Counted from the stretch's first letter, positions 1 to 10,700 are shown. The stretch is DNA of 64,000 bases from JBBDXA01 sp040902585 (GCA_040902585.1 JBBDXA010000132.1:65807-129806); one strand, 5' to 3'. The notes: a model not told the origin generated them from the sequence alone. Made by a program: numbers and translations.

Positions 1-3000
1 AGCGCGAGCGTGGAAAGATCGATCACGCTGTTGGTGCCATCGGAGCTGAAGTTAATATTGCGGGTCTGGAAGTCGAAGCCGCCCGGCTCGATGTCGATGA
101 GCGTCATGCCGGAGAGATCGACGAAGCCGCCGGCGAGGGCATCGATGGTGCCGGTGCGTTCGGTGCTCATCGTGAACTCTGCCACGCTGGAGGCATCGAT
201 GGTGCTGCCCGCGCCGGTCGCGCGCCAGACTGGCTGGCCGAGCGCATTGTCGAAGCTCACGCTGGTCACCGAAGGCAGCGCGAGAGTGGTGCCGCCGTTC
301 ACGAACAGATTCGCGCCATCGATGTTGGCGAGCGCGCTGACATCGATCGAACCGCCAGCGTTGAGGACGATCTCGCCTTCGGTCAGCGTCGTGGTCTGCT
401 GCACGTCAACATGCGTGCCCGTCACTTGAAAGCGCGAGCCGAAGGAACTGGTGATCTGCGAAGTGGAAAGGATGCCGGTGCCGTCGATGGGGAAGTTGAC
501 GTTGCGGACAGTCGCCAGGGCAGGCACGCGGATTTCGCCTGCATTCGCGGCATTCATGGTGGAGCGGCCGGGGCCTTCGTCGTTGAAGTTCACGAGCGAA
601 GAGAGGTCGATCAGGCTGCCCGCTCCGTCGGCGGTGTAGTTGATATCGCGCAGTTGGAAGTTGAATCCGCCGGGCGCGATGTCGATCTGTGTCAGGCCGG
701 CGAGATCAATCTGTCCGCCGGCGAGGGCATCGATGGCGACGGATCGAATGGTGCTGAGCGTCTGCGTGGTGATGCTGGAAACATCGATCGTGCTGCCCGC
801 GCCGGTCGCGCGCCAGATCGGGGCGGCACTGTTGGCGGTGTTGAAGCTCACAGCCGTGACCGCCAGCAGGGCAAGCGCTGCCCCGTCGTTCACGAACAGG
901 CTCGCGCCGTCGATGTTCGTCACGCTGGAGGCATCGATCGATCCGCCCCCATTGAGAACGACTTCGCCGTCAGCAAGAGTCATCGCACTGCTCAGATCGA
1001 TCGCTGTGTCGGTCGCCTCGAAGCGTGAGCCGAAGGCGTTGGTGATCTGTGAAGTGGAGAGCGTGCCGGTGCCATCGTCGACGATGTTGACGCGGTGGGC
1101 CGTGGTCATGGCGGGGACGCGGATCTCGCCATTGTTTTTAGCGAGCAGCGAAGATCGGCCGGGGCCCAGGTCATTGAACGCCGTCAGCGCGGAAAGATCG
1201 ATGAGACTGTTATCGCCGTCGGCGGTGAAGGTGATATCGCGAAGCTGGAAATCGAAGCCACCGATAGCAATATCCACCTGCGTGACGCCGCTCAGGTCCA
1301 CCGTGCCACCCGCAATCGCTTCGACGACGGCCGTGCGCTCGATGTTCAGCGACAGCATCGTGGCATTCGTCAGCGCGAGCACGCTGCCCGCGCCCTGAGC
1401 GCTGAAGATCGGATTGGCATCAGGCCTGCTGAAGGAGACAGCCGTCACCGAAGGCAGATCGAGCGTCACGCCGTCTTTCACGGTGAAGCTCGCGCCGGTG
1501 ACATTGACCAGGCTGTTCAGGTTCGCGGTGCCGCCGCCTTGAAGGGTGACTTCGCCGCTGATGAAGGTCGTCGCATTGCGCAAGTCCACCGCAGCGCCGG
1601 TGATCTCGATCGTGCTGCCGTCGAGGCTGGTGATCTGATCCGTGTCCACGCTGCCGGTCGCATCGACGACGAGGCGGATGCCCAGGGCGCTATCGAGTGC
1701 GGGCGTGATGAGCGAGCCGCCGTTGGTGGCCTGCATCAGGCTGCGGCCAGGGCCCAGGTCGTTGAAGTTCACCAGTGAAGTGAGATCGATTTCACTGCCC
1801 GCGCCATCGACCTTGAAGTTGATATCCCGAAGCTGGAAGCTGAAGCCGCCTGCCGCAATGCTCACATCCGTCACCGCGCTCAGATCGATGCGTCCGCCGT
1901 CAATCGCTTCGATCACACTCGATCGAATCTGACTGAGCGTGAGCGATGTCACTCCCGGCAGAAGGATCTGGCTGCCCGCGCCGGTCGCGCGGATCGTCAT
2001 CGCTGCGGAACCGAAGTCGATCGTGTTGCCCGTGATGTTGGGCAGCGAAAGAATCGCGCCGCCGGTGGCGAAGAACTTGCCGCCGTTCACCGCGGCAGGA
2101 CCGGTGATGTCAAACTGGGTGCCCGCGCCTTGTGCGGTGATCGAAGCGTTCGCGCTGAGCGTCAGGCTGCCGACAATGTCCGAATCATCGCTGATCGTCA
2201 GCGAACGGTTCGCGGCCACGACGATATTGCTCGTGCTGCTGATCGAGTTGATCGCTACATCGCTGCTAATCGTGACCACGACGCCCGGCTTGTCGATCAC
2301 GACATTCTGCAAGGCACCGGGCACGAAGCCGCCGGACCAGTTGGCCGCGTCTTCCCAGTTGCCGCTGACATCGCTGATCCAGGTCGAAGTGAAGACATCG
2401 GACGAGAAGACGGAACTGGTCGTCCACTGCGGCAGATCGTTACCCAGGTCATTGCCCAGCGTGCCGTGATTGTTGTTCGTCGAGTAGTCAACTGTTGCAT
2501 TGCCCGTGCCTTCATCCAGAGGCCAGTAGCCTGCGAGTCCCGGCTCGTCGCCGACCAGTGGAGCGTTCATCGCGCCGAGAATCTCCCCTTCGGTGCGCTG
2601 CGTGTTCCACACGCGGACTTCGTCGATGATGCCGTCGAAGTATTCGCCGCTCTGCGGATTTCGGCCGATGTTCACGTTCGCATCGTTGGTATCAAAGGTG
2701 AGCGCACTGCTGGTGAACTTCTGGCCGTTCTTGTAGAAATCAAAACCGACGCCGGGCTTGAAGACGACGGCCACGTGCTGCCAGGAGTTGACATCGACAG
2801 TGAAACCAGTCGAGATCGCGGTGCTGCCGTTGAAGACCTGCCAGGTTGAGCCGTTGCGCAGCAGCGACCAGTCCGAGCCGCCGTTGTTGGTGCTGATGAC
2901 GTGATGCCGGCCTGATGACGTGCTGGTGGGGAAGACCCAGGCCTCGAAGGTAACGCCCGCGGAGCCAGAGGATTGATCGATGTTGAGCGTCGTGCTGACA

Positions 3001-4682
3001 AAGTCACCCGCGCCGGCAAACGCCAAAGCCTGCGGCGGCTGGGCGGGCGGCAACGCGACCTCGGCCGCATCAAACTCGAACGGCACCGGGTACTGAAGCG
3101 GCGCGCCGTCGTTGTCCATCACGTTGCTAATCAGCAGCCGATAGCGCTCGCCGTCATCGGGCAGGTCCGCCAGGACGATGTGCAACTCTTCGATGGAACC
3201 GGAGCTGTTGGAGCTGATAAGGTTGATGATTGCCGCGGTGATGAAACTGCTGCGGTCGATCTCGTTGCCATCGCCGAAGGTGCCGTCGCCGCCGCTGGCA
3301 AGCAATGTGTAGTTAGCGACATTCTGCGCGGAGGCGGGATCGAGTTCTGAACGATTGGGATCAGCAACCGTCAGCACGATCGAGTTGATGAAGGCAATCG
3401 CATCGGTGACGACGGGGACATCGGTAATGTCGGCCGCGTCGGCCTCGGCAGGTGTGTCATACACCAGGGCGTTGCCATCGCTGTCCGCGATGTTGTTCAC
3501 CAGCAGTTGATACCGCTCGCCATCATCGAGCACACCCGCAAGCTGCACCAGGATGCTCTGCGGGCCTTCGTTGTCGCGAACGGTCGCCGAGGCAATCAGA
3601 TCGCTGCGGTCCACTTCGTTGCCGTCGCCGAAGGTGCCGTCGCCGTCGCCGCTGGCGAGGAGTGTGTAATTGCCCAGGTCTTCGACCAGCGCGAAGTCCA
3701 GATTCGCGCCGTCAGCATCATCGGTAAACAGTTCGATTCGACCGGGGCTGACATCGAAGTCAACCACGATCGGCGGATTGTTCCTCAGTATGTCCGAGGC
3801 ATTGAACTCGAAGGGAAAATCAAAGAGCAGGGGGTCGCCGTGGATGTCCACGACATTGTTCAGGACCAGTTGATACTGCTCGCCGTCGTCGGGCACGCCC
3901 GCCAGCGATACCCGAATGGTCTCGGAGAGCAAGCCCGTTTCGCCGTCGATGAACGGATCGGTAAGCAGTGCGCCGGTGAGCAGGCCGCTGGCGTCGCTCT
4001 CATTGCCGTCGCCGAAAGTGAAATCGCCGCCGCTGGCGATGAGCATGTAGTTGGACAAGTTGCCGACGGACACAGCATCGAGCCCGTCCGTGCTGATGGT
4101 GAAGAAGAGGGCCGCGTCGCGCTCGGTGTCCGTGAAATCGACGCGGGGGAGATTCGTCAGCTCACCCGCATCGAACTCGGCGGGCACAGGGTACACCAGG
4201 GCGTTGCCATCCTGATCGGTGATGTTGTTCACCAGAAGCTGGTACCGCTCGCCGTCGTTGGCGAACGCGTCGAAGAAGACGACGATGGTTTCGTTGGTTC
4301 CGTTGTGGTCGAGGAAGGTGAAGCTGATCTCATCGCTGCGGTCGATATCGTTGCCATTGCCAAAGATGTTGTCGCCGCCGCTGGCGAGGAGTGTGAAGTT
4401 GCTGGTGTCGAAGACAGGACTGAACTCGAGGCCGGTGTTGTCATCATCCTGAATGTTCAGGGTGATGGTTCCGGGCTCGACCAGTACGGAACTGACAAAG
4501 GGCGCATCACCTGCCATGAGGATGCGTTCTTCGAGCGACTCGATCTGGAACTGCCTGCAATCTTCTTCCGCCCGCAGTCGTCGCTCTTCGCGCCATAGCG
4601 CCAGAGCGGTGGCCCTGCGTTCTCGAATGGAGTGTTTGACGGCGCGCGCATGCTCGAACCAGCGTGATACAACAGACATCAT
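1..4682 (-). CDS. Giant LEPR-type surface protein, C-terminus beyond window edge
   Basis: The minus strand is open from an ATG-ATG pair at 4677-4682 to the window edge, about 1,560 codons. The frame is the same at both ends. The N-terminus has a basic, Arg-rich stretch and then LEERILMAGD near residue 52, matching the LEPR-x-LL signature known near the start of many very large planctomycete proteins. Next come about four modules sharing the phrases GDGTFGDGNE and DDGERYQLLVNNI (roughly residues 65-550), then a LamG/concanavalin-like domain (about 551-708, with EAWVFP, NSWQHVAVVF and DGIIDEVRVWN). A GNWEDAANWSGG segment near residue 770 opens an array of about 195-residue repeats, with at least three and a half visible, each with FNFQLRDI and ND.GPGRS phrases. 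It is probably exported and cell-surface or matrix associated; the architecture suggests adhesion or structure, not catalysis. The 3' end lies outside the window. Confidence 0.85.
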   Translation of the reverse strand, partial: MMSVVSRWFEHARAVKHSIRERRATALALWREERRLRAEEDCRQFQIESLEERILMAGDAPFVSSVLVEPGTITLNIQDDDNTGLEFSPVFDTSNFTLLASGGDNIFGNGNDIDRSDEISFTFLDHNGTNETIVVFFDAFANDGERYQLLVNNITDQDGNALVYPVPAEFDAGELTNLPRVDFTDTERDAALFFTISTDGLDAVSVGNLSNYMLIASGGDFTFGDGNESDASGLLTGALLTDPFIDGETGLLSETIRVSLAGVPDDGEQYQLVLNNVVDIHGDPLLFDFPFEFNASDILRNNPPIVVDFDVSPGRIELFTDDADGANLDFALVEDLGNYTLLASGDGDGTFGDGNEVDRSDLIASATVRDNEGPQSILVQLAGVLDDGERYQLLVNNIADSDGNALVYDTPAEADAADITDVPVVTDAIAFINSIVLTVADPNRSELDPASAQNVANYTLLASGGDGTFGDGNEIDRSSFITAAIINLISSNSSGSIEELHIVLADLPDDGERYRLLISNVMDNDGAPLQYPVPFEFDAAEVALPPAQPPQALAFAGAGDFVSTTLNIDQSSGSAGVTFEAWVFPTSTSSGRHHVISTNNGGSDWSLLRNGSTWQVFNGSTAISTGFTVDVNSWQHVAVVFKPGVGFDFYKNGQKFTSSALTFDTNDANVNIGRNPQSGEYFDGIIDEVRVWNTQRTEGEILGAMNAPLVGDEPGLAGYWPLDEGTGNATVDYSTNNNHGTLGNDLGNDLPQWTTSSVFSSDVFTSTWISDVSGNWEDAANWSGGFVPGALQNVVIDKPGVVVTISSDVAINSISSTSNIVVAANRSLTISDDSDIVGSLTLSANASITAQGAGTQFDITGPAAVNGGKFFATGGAILSLPNITGNTIDFGSAAMTIRATGAGSQILLPGVTSLTLSQIRSSVIEAIDGGRIDLSAVTDVSIAAGGFSFQLRDINFKVDGAGSEIDLTSLVNFNDLGPGRSLMQATNGGSLITPALDSALGIRLVVDATGSVDTDQITSLDGSTIEITGAAVDLRNATTFISGEVTLQGGGTANLNSLVNVTGASFTVKDGVTLDLPSVTAVSFSRPDANPIFSAQGAGSVLALTNATMLSLNIERTAVVEAIAGGTVDLSGVTQVDIAIGGFDFQLRDITFTADGDNSLIDLSALTAFNDLGPGRSSLLAKNNGEIRVPAMTTAHRVNIVDDGTGTLSTSQITNAFGSRFEATDTAIDLSSAMTLADGEVVLNGGGSIDASSVTNIDGASLFVNDGAALALLAVTAVSFNTANSAAPIWRATGAGSTIDVSSITTQTLSTIRSVAIDALAGGQIDLAGLTQIDIAPGGFNFQLRDINYTADGAGSLIDLSSLVNFNDEGPGRSTMNAANAGEIRVPALATVRNVNFPIDGTGILSTSQITSSFGSRFQVTGTHVDVQQTTTLTEGEIVLNAGGSIDVSALANIDGANLFVNGGTTLALPSVTSVSFDNALGQPVWRATGAGSTIDASSVAEFTMSTERTGTIDALAGGFVDLSGMTLIDIEPGGFDFQTRNINFSSDGTNSVIDLSTLA

Positions 4683-5034
4683 CACGGACCCTTTCTCACT
4701 GCACGGGGCAGAATGTGATCGTGGCCAATAACGCAGAACGAATTGAGCTATCGTCGCCGGCGCGGCCTTCTTTTGCGTCCTTCGATTGATTCATCACGAG
4801 GTGGCTCACGCAGGGGAAATGTTCCGCTGAATCGGAACCCTGCGCGATGTCCATCATTCTCCAAACGTGAACCCATTGATCCGACTTTCTCCCTTGTGTC
4901 TCTTGTGAAAGGAAAAAGGCCGGGCGATCAGCAAACATCTCATCGCCCCGCGATTGTATCAAAGGGTTCCCCCCAGCCAATATGGAAGCTGAGATTTCGG
5001 CGAAGTGGATGAATGGCTTCAAAAAGACGGGCGC
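4683..5034. other. Intergenic region upstream of the giant LEPR-type gene
   Basis: This 350-base stretch lies upstream of the leftward giant gene and downstream of the leftward PEP-CTERM gene. It should hold the promoter of the giant gene. I see no convincing coding frame and no promoter good enough to name. Confidence 0.5.
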
Positions 5035-5050
5035 NNNNNNNNNNGCCCGT
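5028..5050 (-). terminator. Probable intrinsic terminator whose loop is the assembly gap
   Basis: On the minus strand, just downstream of the PEP-CTERM stop codon at 5083, the stem arm ACGGGC (5045-5050 in plus coordinates) faces GCCCGT on the other side of the ten unknown bases. The second arm is followed by a run of five T. Stem plus T-run is the layout of a rho-independent terminator. The loop cannot be read because it coincides with the N run. Confidence 0.6.
5035..5044. other. Assembly gap of ten unknown bases
   Basis: Positions 5035-5044 are N. The bases on each side are complementary (see the terminator call), so the break may come from a hairpin that was hard to sequence or assemble. 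The true gap length is not known from the sequence. Confidence 0.99.
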
Positions 5051-5082
5051 TCAATGGTTTCAGACGGATCGCGTTCTTCCGA

Positions 5083-5775
5083 TTAGGCCCTGCGGCGGCG
5101 GCGGCCCAGGGCGGCCAGACCGAGCATGGCCAGGGTGGCCGAGGCAGGCTCGGGCACATCCGCCCCGTTCGTCGGACCGCCAGGCGTGCGGATATCGACC
5201 GAGTTCACCGACACGGTCCCGCCCAGATCCCCAAGGAAGAAGAAATTGAACGGATCGTTCGGCCCAGGCTCAAAACCCGGCACGTTCTCCTGCCCCGCAT
5301 CCGTTCCGAAGGACTGACCGGGCAACGCCAGTGCCACCGTTGCCGACGTGGCGGGCGCGAGTCCGCTCAGATCCACGCTCAGGAATCCGACCGTGTGAAG
5401 GCCCTCGAGCAGGGCATCGGTCGCCGAATCAGGCGGGAACACGTTGAAAGTTACGATCGAATCACCGATGCCGAAGTCAGCGTCAGCGAAGAACGACCAA
5501 CTCGCGGGTAAAGATGAAGCAAAGCTGAAGCGGGAGAAATCAGTGCCGCCCGCAGTCAGGTTGGCACTGCTCGCGCTGACGTCGAGTTGGATGAACGTGA
5601 GCCCCGCGCCCGACGGGCTGTCGCCATCGTCATAGGTCACATCAACACGGAACTCGCCCGGCGTATTAATCGCATCGAGCTGCACCAGCGTGAATGACGC
5701 CATCGGCACCGCCATCGCGGACATGCTGAAACCGCCCAGCAAAACGATAAATGAGAATACCCTGATCCGATTCAT
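5083..5775 (-). CDS. PEP-CTERM sorting domain protein
   Basis: A 230-residue secreted protein. The ATG at 5775 is chosen because AAGGGAGAG precedes it by a normal spacing; the frame extends six codons upstream to a TTG without such a site. It has an N-terminal signal peptide (MNRIRVFSFIVLLGGFSMSA), a beta-rich middle with several D/G/S-rich stretches, and a C-terminal sorting signal: VPEPAS, a hydrophobic stretch, then RRRRRA. PEP-CTERM proteins are exported and processed by an exosortase, commonly ending up in the outer envelope or extracellular matrix. The middle contains no domain I can name, though the overall type resembles cohesin-like planctomycete PEP-CTERM proteins. A stem-T terminator follows. 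Confidence 0.9.
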   Translation of the reverse strand: MNRIRVFSFIVLLGGFSMSAMAVPMASFTLVQLDAINTPGEFRVDVTYDDGDSPSGAGLTFIQLDVSASSANLTAGGTDFSRFSFASSLPASWSFFADADFGIGDSIVTFNVFPPDSATDALLEGLHTVGFLSVDLSGLAPATSATVALALPGQSFGTDAGQENVPGFEPGPNDPFNFFFLGDLGGTVSVNSVDIRTPGGPTNGADVPEPASATLAMLGLAALGRRRRRA

Positions 5776-5940
5776 CTTCGCTCTCCCTTTCAAAGGTTAG
5801 GCCGCGATCAGCGCGGCAAAGTGCGTCTCTCAAAAAGCAATACCCCAGGAATCAGTGCAAGGCAAGAAATACGGGCGGAAAAACACGGAAATCCACCTCA
5901 TCGGGCTTCAGGCAGACCATTCTGCAAGCATTGCGACCAC

Positions 5941-6130
5941 GTGACCACGCTCAATCTGGTCACGCTGAACTGCCAGACCGAAGCCGGCCGCACCGTCACG
6001 CTGTTCCGCGACGGCGATCTGATCAATCCGATCGCCTCGATTCCCAGCGACGGAACAGGCGCGTACCAATTTGGCAGTATCGTTCTGGCATCGGCGACAA
6101 CCTCTTCACCGCGCGGGTGCCCGGACGCCG
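5941..6130 (+). pseudogene. Frameshifted fragment of an Ig-like module related to the 7779-23951 gene
   Basis: In one frame the segment reads TEAGRTVTLFRDGDLINPIA and then GAYQFGSIVL. After about 6085 the match continues in another frame as IGDNLFTARV. The intact counterpart is at about 9190-9340 in the giant gene: NTEANREVLLFAEGDLINPI, then YLFDNITL and LGDNLFAVR. The DNA is also close, with ggYgatctgatcaatccgat shared. No start codon or neighbouring domains remain, so this is a relic of a paralogous surface-protein gene broken by a frameshift. It abuts the left repeat copy at 6131. Confidence 0.75.
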
Positions 6131-6390
6131 CCGATCGGGTCGATTTAGGCCTCTGGAAAAAGTCTCAGTTCGAACCTCCCGAGACAGGCCGCATCGACAA
6201 ACCCGGCAGTTGGACAACCCGATCGCCTCCCACCAGCGCGCCGCCACTTCGCGCGCGACATCGCGCCGGACCTCTCAAAACGTGCGCTTTTCACTTTCTG
6301 GCTTTACCACCTAAACCATTGATATGATGGGGTTTGCGTCGGTCAAAATCGCGCCGAATCAACCGGTGGGTTAACTCTCAAACAGCGCGC
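6131..6390 (+). repeat. Dispersed repeat copy 1 (subfamily A)
   Basis: This stretch is nearly the same as 24772-25030 in the same orientation. Shared blocks include aggccgcatcgacaaaccc, gccacttcgcgcgcgacatc, ttttaccacctaaaccattg (one base differs here) and gttaactctcaaacagcgcg. Shorter blocks also occur in the three subfamily B copies at about 36.2, 45.5 and 46.9 kb. It has no coding potential. It could be the end of a decayed mobile element or a non-autonomous repeat. Confidence 0.85.
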
Positions 6391-6410
6391 TCATCGGTTC
6401 TACGCATCAT

Positions 6411-6992
6411 TCAGCGAGTCTGCCGACGGCGAAGTGCCAGGCCCATCAGGCCCATCAGCCCCAGGCCAGCAGTCGCAGGCTCGGGGACAGCTGCGCCGCC
6501 GGTGCGCTCCTGAACTGTGAAGGTTAACGCATTGGTGCTGATGTCGAAGATTTCACCTTGTTGAACAAGCTCCGCGAACAGGCTCTGGGCATCGAACTCG
6601 ATCACCCCCGAGCCAGGAGCCTGAGCGGTGAGGGTGAAGGAATAGAAGATGCCTTCGGCCGTAATGTTTCCGCCAGTGAAGGCGAAGAACTGGCCGTCCA
6701 TCAGGCCTGCAAGCGGCGTGAGAATCAGGTCGGAAGCGTCGGGCACAATCACGCCAGCCACCTCGCCGGTTGGCGTGCCAAGTTGAGCTGAGGGGAACAT
6801 GATCGATCCGCCCAGGGATGCAACTTCATCCCCACCAAGGTCGCCAAGCAGCACATCGATCTGGAATGAATCACCAACCGTCAGGGCGGACAAGTCCGCA
6901 GGCGTGGCTGACATGGTCATCGTGATCGCACTGGCATGCTGGCCAATGGCGAGGGTCAGGGCTGCTGTGAAGATAGCAAGGTACCGCTTCAT
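6411..6992 (-). CDS. PEP-CTERM sorting domain protein, cohesin-like
   Basis: A 193-residue secreted protein. The frame extends upstream, but the ATG at 6992 has GGGAGA a few bases before it and begins a clear signal peptide (MKRYLAIFTAALTLAIGQHA). The mature part contains phrases such as VGDSFQIDVLLGDL and IFYSFTLTAQAPGSG, typical of cohesin-like beta sandwiches found in PEP-CTERM proteins. The C-terminus is VPEPATAG, a hydrophobic stretch and RRRQTR, the exosortase signal. It lies between repeat copy 1 and the giant RHS gene and is transcribed away from the latter. Function beyond export is unknown. Confidence 0.9.
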   Translation of the reverse strand: MKRYLAIFTAALTLAIGQHASAITMTMSATPADLSALTVGDSFQIDVLLGDLGGDEVASLGGSIMFPSAQLGTPTGEVAGVIVPDASDLILTPLAGLMDGQFFAFTGGNITAEGIFYSFTLTAQAPGSGVIEFDAQSLFAELVQQGEIFDISTNALTFTVQERTGGAAVPEPATAGLGLMGLMGLALRRRQTR

Positions 6993-7778
6993 GAATGAGT
7001 CTCCCGGTCGAGTGAAGGGGCGGGGAATCGCTGGCTTATTATTGGTAGATACCTCAGATTGGGGGCAGTGCAACCTAAAGCGCACGAAAAATCGCACCAT
7101 TGATCAAGCCTCAGGTTGTTTGACTCAGCAGCAGTCATACTCCGCCCATTTTACTCGCGCGTGTGATTTTGTTTTCTCAGAGCCGGGTTTTGCACACCCG
7201 GCCCCCGGAATCAGATCGCCAGGCTCGCTGCCGAGCGAGCCGCTTTGCGCTGAGGATGTGCAAATCTTCTCTACTGGCTGGGAACAGCCACTCAAATCCT
7301 CGCACAAAATTCCCTGATTTTCCCGATGGTTTTCAGGGCAAGTGTGTTACACTCACATCCTCAATAGCTGAACGATCGCCAGCCACATCCGTCTTTCGGA
7401 GTTTGGGGGTGAAGAAAAAGACAAAGATAAAGATCGCTTCAAAAGACCGCCATGCCTCGGATTGGGTTCTGTTTGGCAACTGCTGCTCTGGCTTTTGCTG
7501 AACATTTGCATTAGACTTGGCGGCATTGTATTTGGACAGTCAGCGCAACGAGCCCCTCATTGAGTACAGGGCAAGCTCGTTGCCGAAGATGGCGGGCTGG
7601 TGGAGGCGATGGTCATTCGGTTGACGTTTAGACCTGAATAAACAGCTAATGTCTTTCCTGGGCCTGCGCCAAATCCGGGATGGATAAATTAGCCAACTCC
7701 GATGCCCAATCGAAGTTCTGGAATTTCTGGTTGTCTTTTCCAGTCGTGTTCAGTTAGCAGACCCATGAGGAGTCGGGG
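6993..7778. other. Long divergent intergenic region upstream of the giant RHS gene
   Basis: This region of about 790 bases separates the leftward PEP-CTERM gene from the rightward giant gene and should hold both promoters. The only clear structure is a perfect 7-bp stem, GCCGGGT at 7182-7188 and ACCCGGC at 7196-7202, with a 7-base loop and no T-run. I see no convincing gene. A TTGACG at 7621 has no well-spaced -10 partner. Confidence 0.5.
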
Positions 7779-10700
7779 ATGTCCAATCAGTCACGAGCGT
7801 ACAAACTACTTTGCAAAGCCTTCGGGCAGCTTCTTGGCAAGGAGCGATTGCGACGCTGGAGCGAAAGCATTGGATCGCTGTTCAGTTCCAAGGCTGGGGC
7901 TCCAAATCGCAGGTCTTCAGAGCCACATGCCAGTGGCGTGCTGCACACACTTGAGCCGCGATTGCTGATGCATGGCAGCCCATTGGTCACTGCCTTCGCG
8001 CAGCTTGAGGGAATCATTGCCACCCCTGATACATCCGCCAGTCTTTCGATCAATGTCAGCCAACAAGAATTCACCACCACACGAGGTTCGGTCGTGTTGG
8101 GCTTTGAGGTTCACGCATCGGATGGCAGCACACTCGACCCTGCTGCCATGAAGGTCCGCAATGCAGCGGGATCGCTGGTTGCGCCTTATGCAACTCTGCA
8201 AAACCTTCCCGGTTCCACCGACAGCTACATACTGATCGATCTGCCCATCGGCGGTGAGTACACACTGGAAGTTGCAGGCCAGAATGGTTCGAGCGGCGGC
8301 TTCACGATCGATGCACACCTGATCGGCGATCTAGATGGTGATCGCATCGTGGATATCGACGACCGCAACGCGCTGATCACACTGGTACGCAATCGTCAAT
8401 ATCTGCCAGAGGCCGATGCGAATCGCGATGGTATGTTGCTATCGCTGGATACCACGACGCTCTTGCGAAATTTCGGCACGCGGACCAATGTCGCGCCGCT
8501 GGATTTGTCGGTGTTGCTTGATCCTGGTGCCCAGTTGACCATCAACGGCGAGCCGCTGACCAACATTGCCGATCAGACTGTTCGAGGAATCACCAGTCCT
8601 GACATCGCGGTGATGTTCGATCAGGACCACGATGGCGATTTTGATTCCGCCACCACTTCTGCTGGCGATGGCATCTTTGACTTCCCCGTCACACTCGTCG
8701 AAGGCGACAATACGCTTCTGGTCAAAGCCAGTGACTCATTCGGCCAGTCGCGATCTGCAACACTCGCCATCGTGCTCGACACCACGCCACCCTCCGTCGG
8801 CCTGCCTGATCTGATCGATGCCAGCGATACCGGTACCAGCCAGACCGACAACATCACCCGCGATAACACGCCCACCTTTAACGTCACCTCCGAGCCAGGC
8901 AGTGTGGTCACTCTGTTCGTGGATGGCAGTGAATTCCTTACAGCGACGGCTGACGTTTCTGGCCTCGTCTCCTTTGCGATTCAGTCACCGCTCGCTGATG
9001 GCGACCACATCATTCATGCATCAGCCTCCGATGCTCTAGGCAACACTTCAGTCTCGGCCTCGCTGATCGTGACCATCGATACCCAGGCCCCCGCGATCAC
9101 GCTGCTGCTCGATCCCGCTTCCGACACCGAACCGAGCGGTGACAACACCACGGCCGAGGAGTTGATCACGCTTACTGGCAACACCGAAGCGAATCGTGAG
9201 GTGTTGCTGTTTGCCGAGGGTGATCTGATCAATCCGATCGCCACGACCACGAGCGATGCCGCCGGTGGATATCTGTTTGACAACATCACCTTGAATCTTG
9301 GAGACAATCTCTTTGCCGTGCGAACCGCCGATGTTGCGGGCAACACAGGCGAAGCGAGCCTGACGGTCACGCGGGTGGAAAGCGATGTGCCGGTGATCGT
9401 CGCGGCACTGGCCAACGACACCGGCCGGGCCGATCTGCCTGACACCGCAACTGATGGGCTGACCAGCGATCCGACCGTCACCGGCACCATCACCGACGCC
9501 AACGCCATCACACAGTTCCGCGCCTCGCTCAACGGCGGGCCGCTGGTCGATGCCCTCGCGGCGCTGACCGGCAACGCTTTCACCTTCGACCGCGCCTTCT
9601 ACGAAAGCACGATTCTCGGCAGCGCGATGACCGATGGCGATTACACGCTCACACTCGATGCGATCGATGAGTTCGGCAATGCATCGAACCTCTTCACACT
9701 CACCTTCACGCTCGATACCGCGGCCCCGATCATCAGCCTGCCCGATCTTCTCGCACCCAGCGATACCGGCACCAGCAACACGGACAATCTCACCCGCGAC
9801 GCCACGCCTGATTTCAGCGTGATCACCGAGGCCGACGCCCTGGTGACGTTGGTCATCAACGGCTCGGATGCCGGCTCGACGACCGCCGGCACGCCCTATC
9901 TATTTAATGGCGTCGGCCCTCTGACAGAAGGCGACAACACCATCGCGGCTGAAGCGACGGATCTGGCGGGCAACACGGGCAAGTCTGGGCCGCTCAATGT
10001 CACACTCGATACAACGCCGCCAGCCATCAGCGCTCCTGATCTGCGCAGCAGCAGCGACAGTGGCCCGAGCGATTCGGACAATCTGACGAACGAAAACGAA
10101 CCGACGATTGATGTGGCTGCGGAGGCCGGTTCGGTGGTGGAATTGTTTGTCGGTGGTGTGAGCGCGGGTTCGACAGTCGCAGCGGGCGGCGTGGTCAGTT
10201 TCATCCTTTCGCTGCTGCCGGATGGGCAGCACAGTCTGACGGCAACAGCAACGGATGCAGCAGGAAATCTCGCGACATCCTCAGCGACAACGATCACCAT
10301 CGACACGCAGAATCCCGCGATCACGCTGCTGCTCGATCCCGCTTCCGACACCGACCCGAGCGGTGACAACACCACCACTCAAGAACTGATCACACTCTCA
10401 GGTGCGACTGAAGCGGGCCTCGTTGTCTCGCTGTTCGCAGCGAGCGACCCTGCAACACCGCTGGCGATGACCAGCGCAGATGGCGGCACATTTGCCTTCA
10501 CGGGTATCGCGCTAACGTCCGGAGAAAACAGCTTTATCGTGCGCACCACTGATGCGGCAGGCAACACTGGCGAAGCGGGTCTGACAGTGATTCGTGAAGA
10601 TGGCCAGACCGTAGTGCTTGTCGAAGGCAGTGACTTCACCGTTCAATTCCAATCCACTTTCACCGTGCCCGAGGCAGCTTCGACACTGGCCATCACTTTT

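Noticed and set aside
10..4598. Several plus-strand open frames of 60-360 codons in the first 4.6 kb
   Set aside because: They are shadows of the minus-strand giant gene, whose repeats and LamG domain are clear and which is open across the whole stretch.
7182..7202. Hairpin as an intrinsic terminator or riboswitch
   Set aside because: It has a 7-bp stem but no T-run on either strand, and no further conserved structure is visible; it lies in a divergent promoter region.
7621..7652. TTGACG with TAATGT as the promoter of the giant gene
   Set aside because: The spacing of 20 bases is too long and the -10 is poor.
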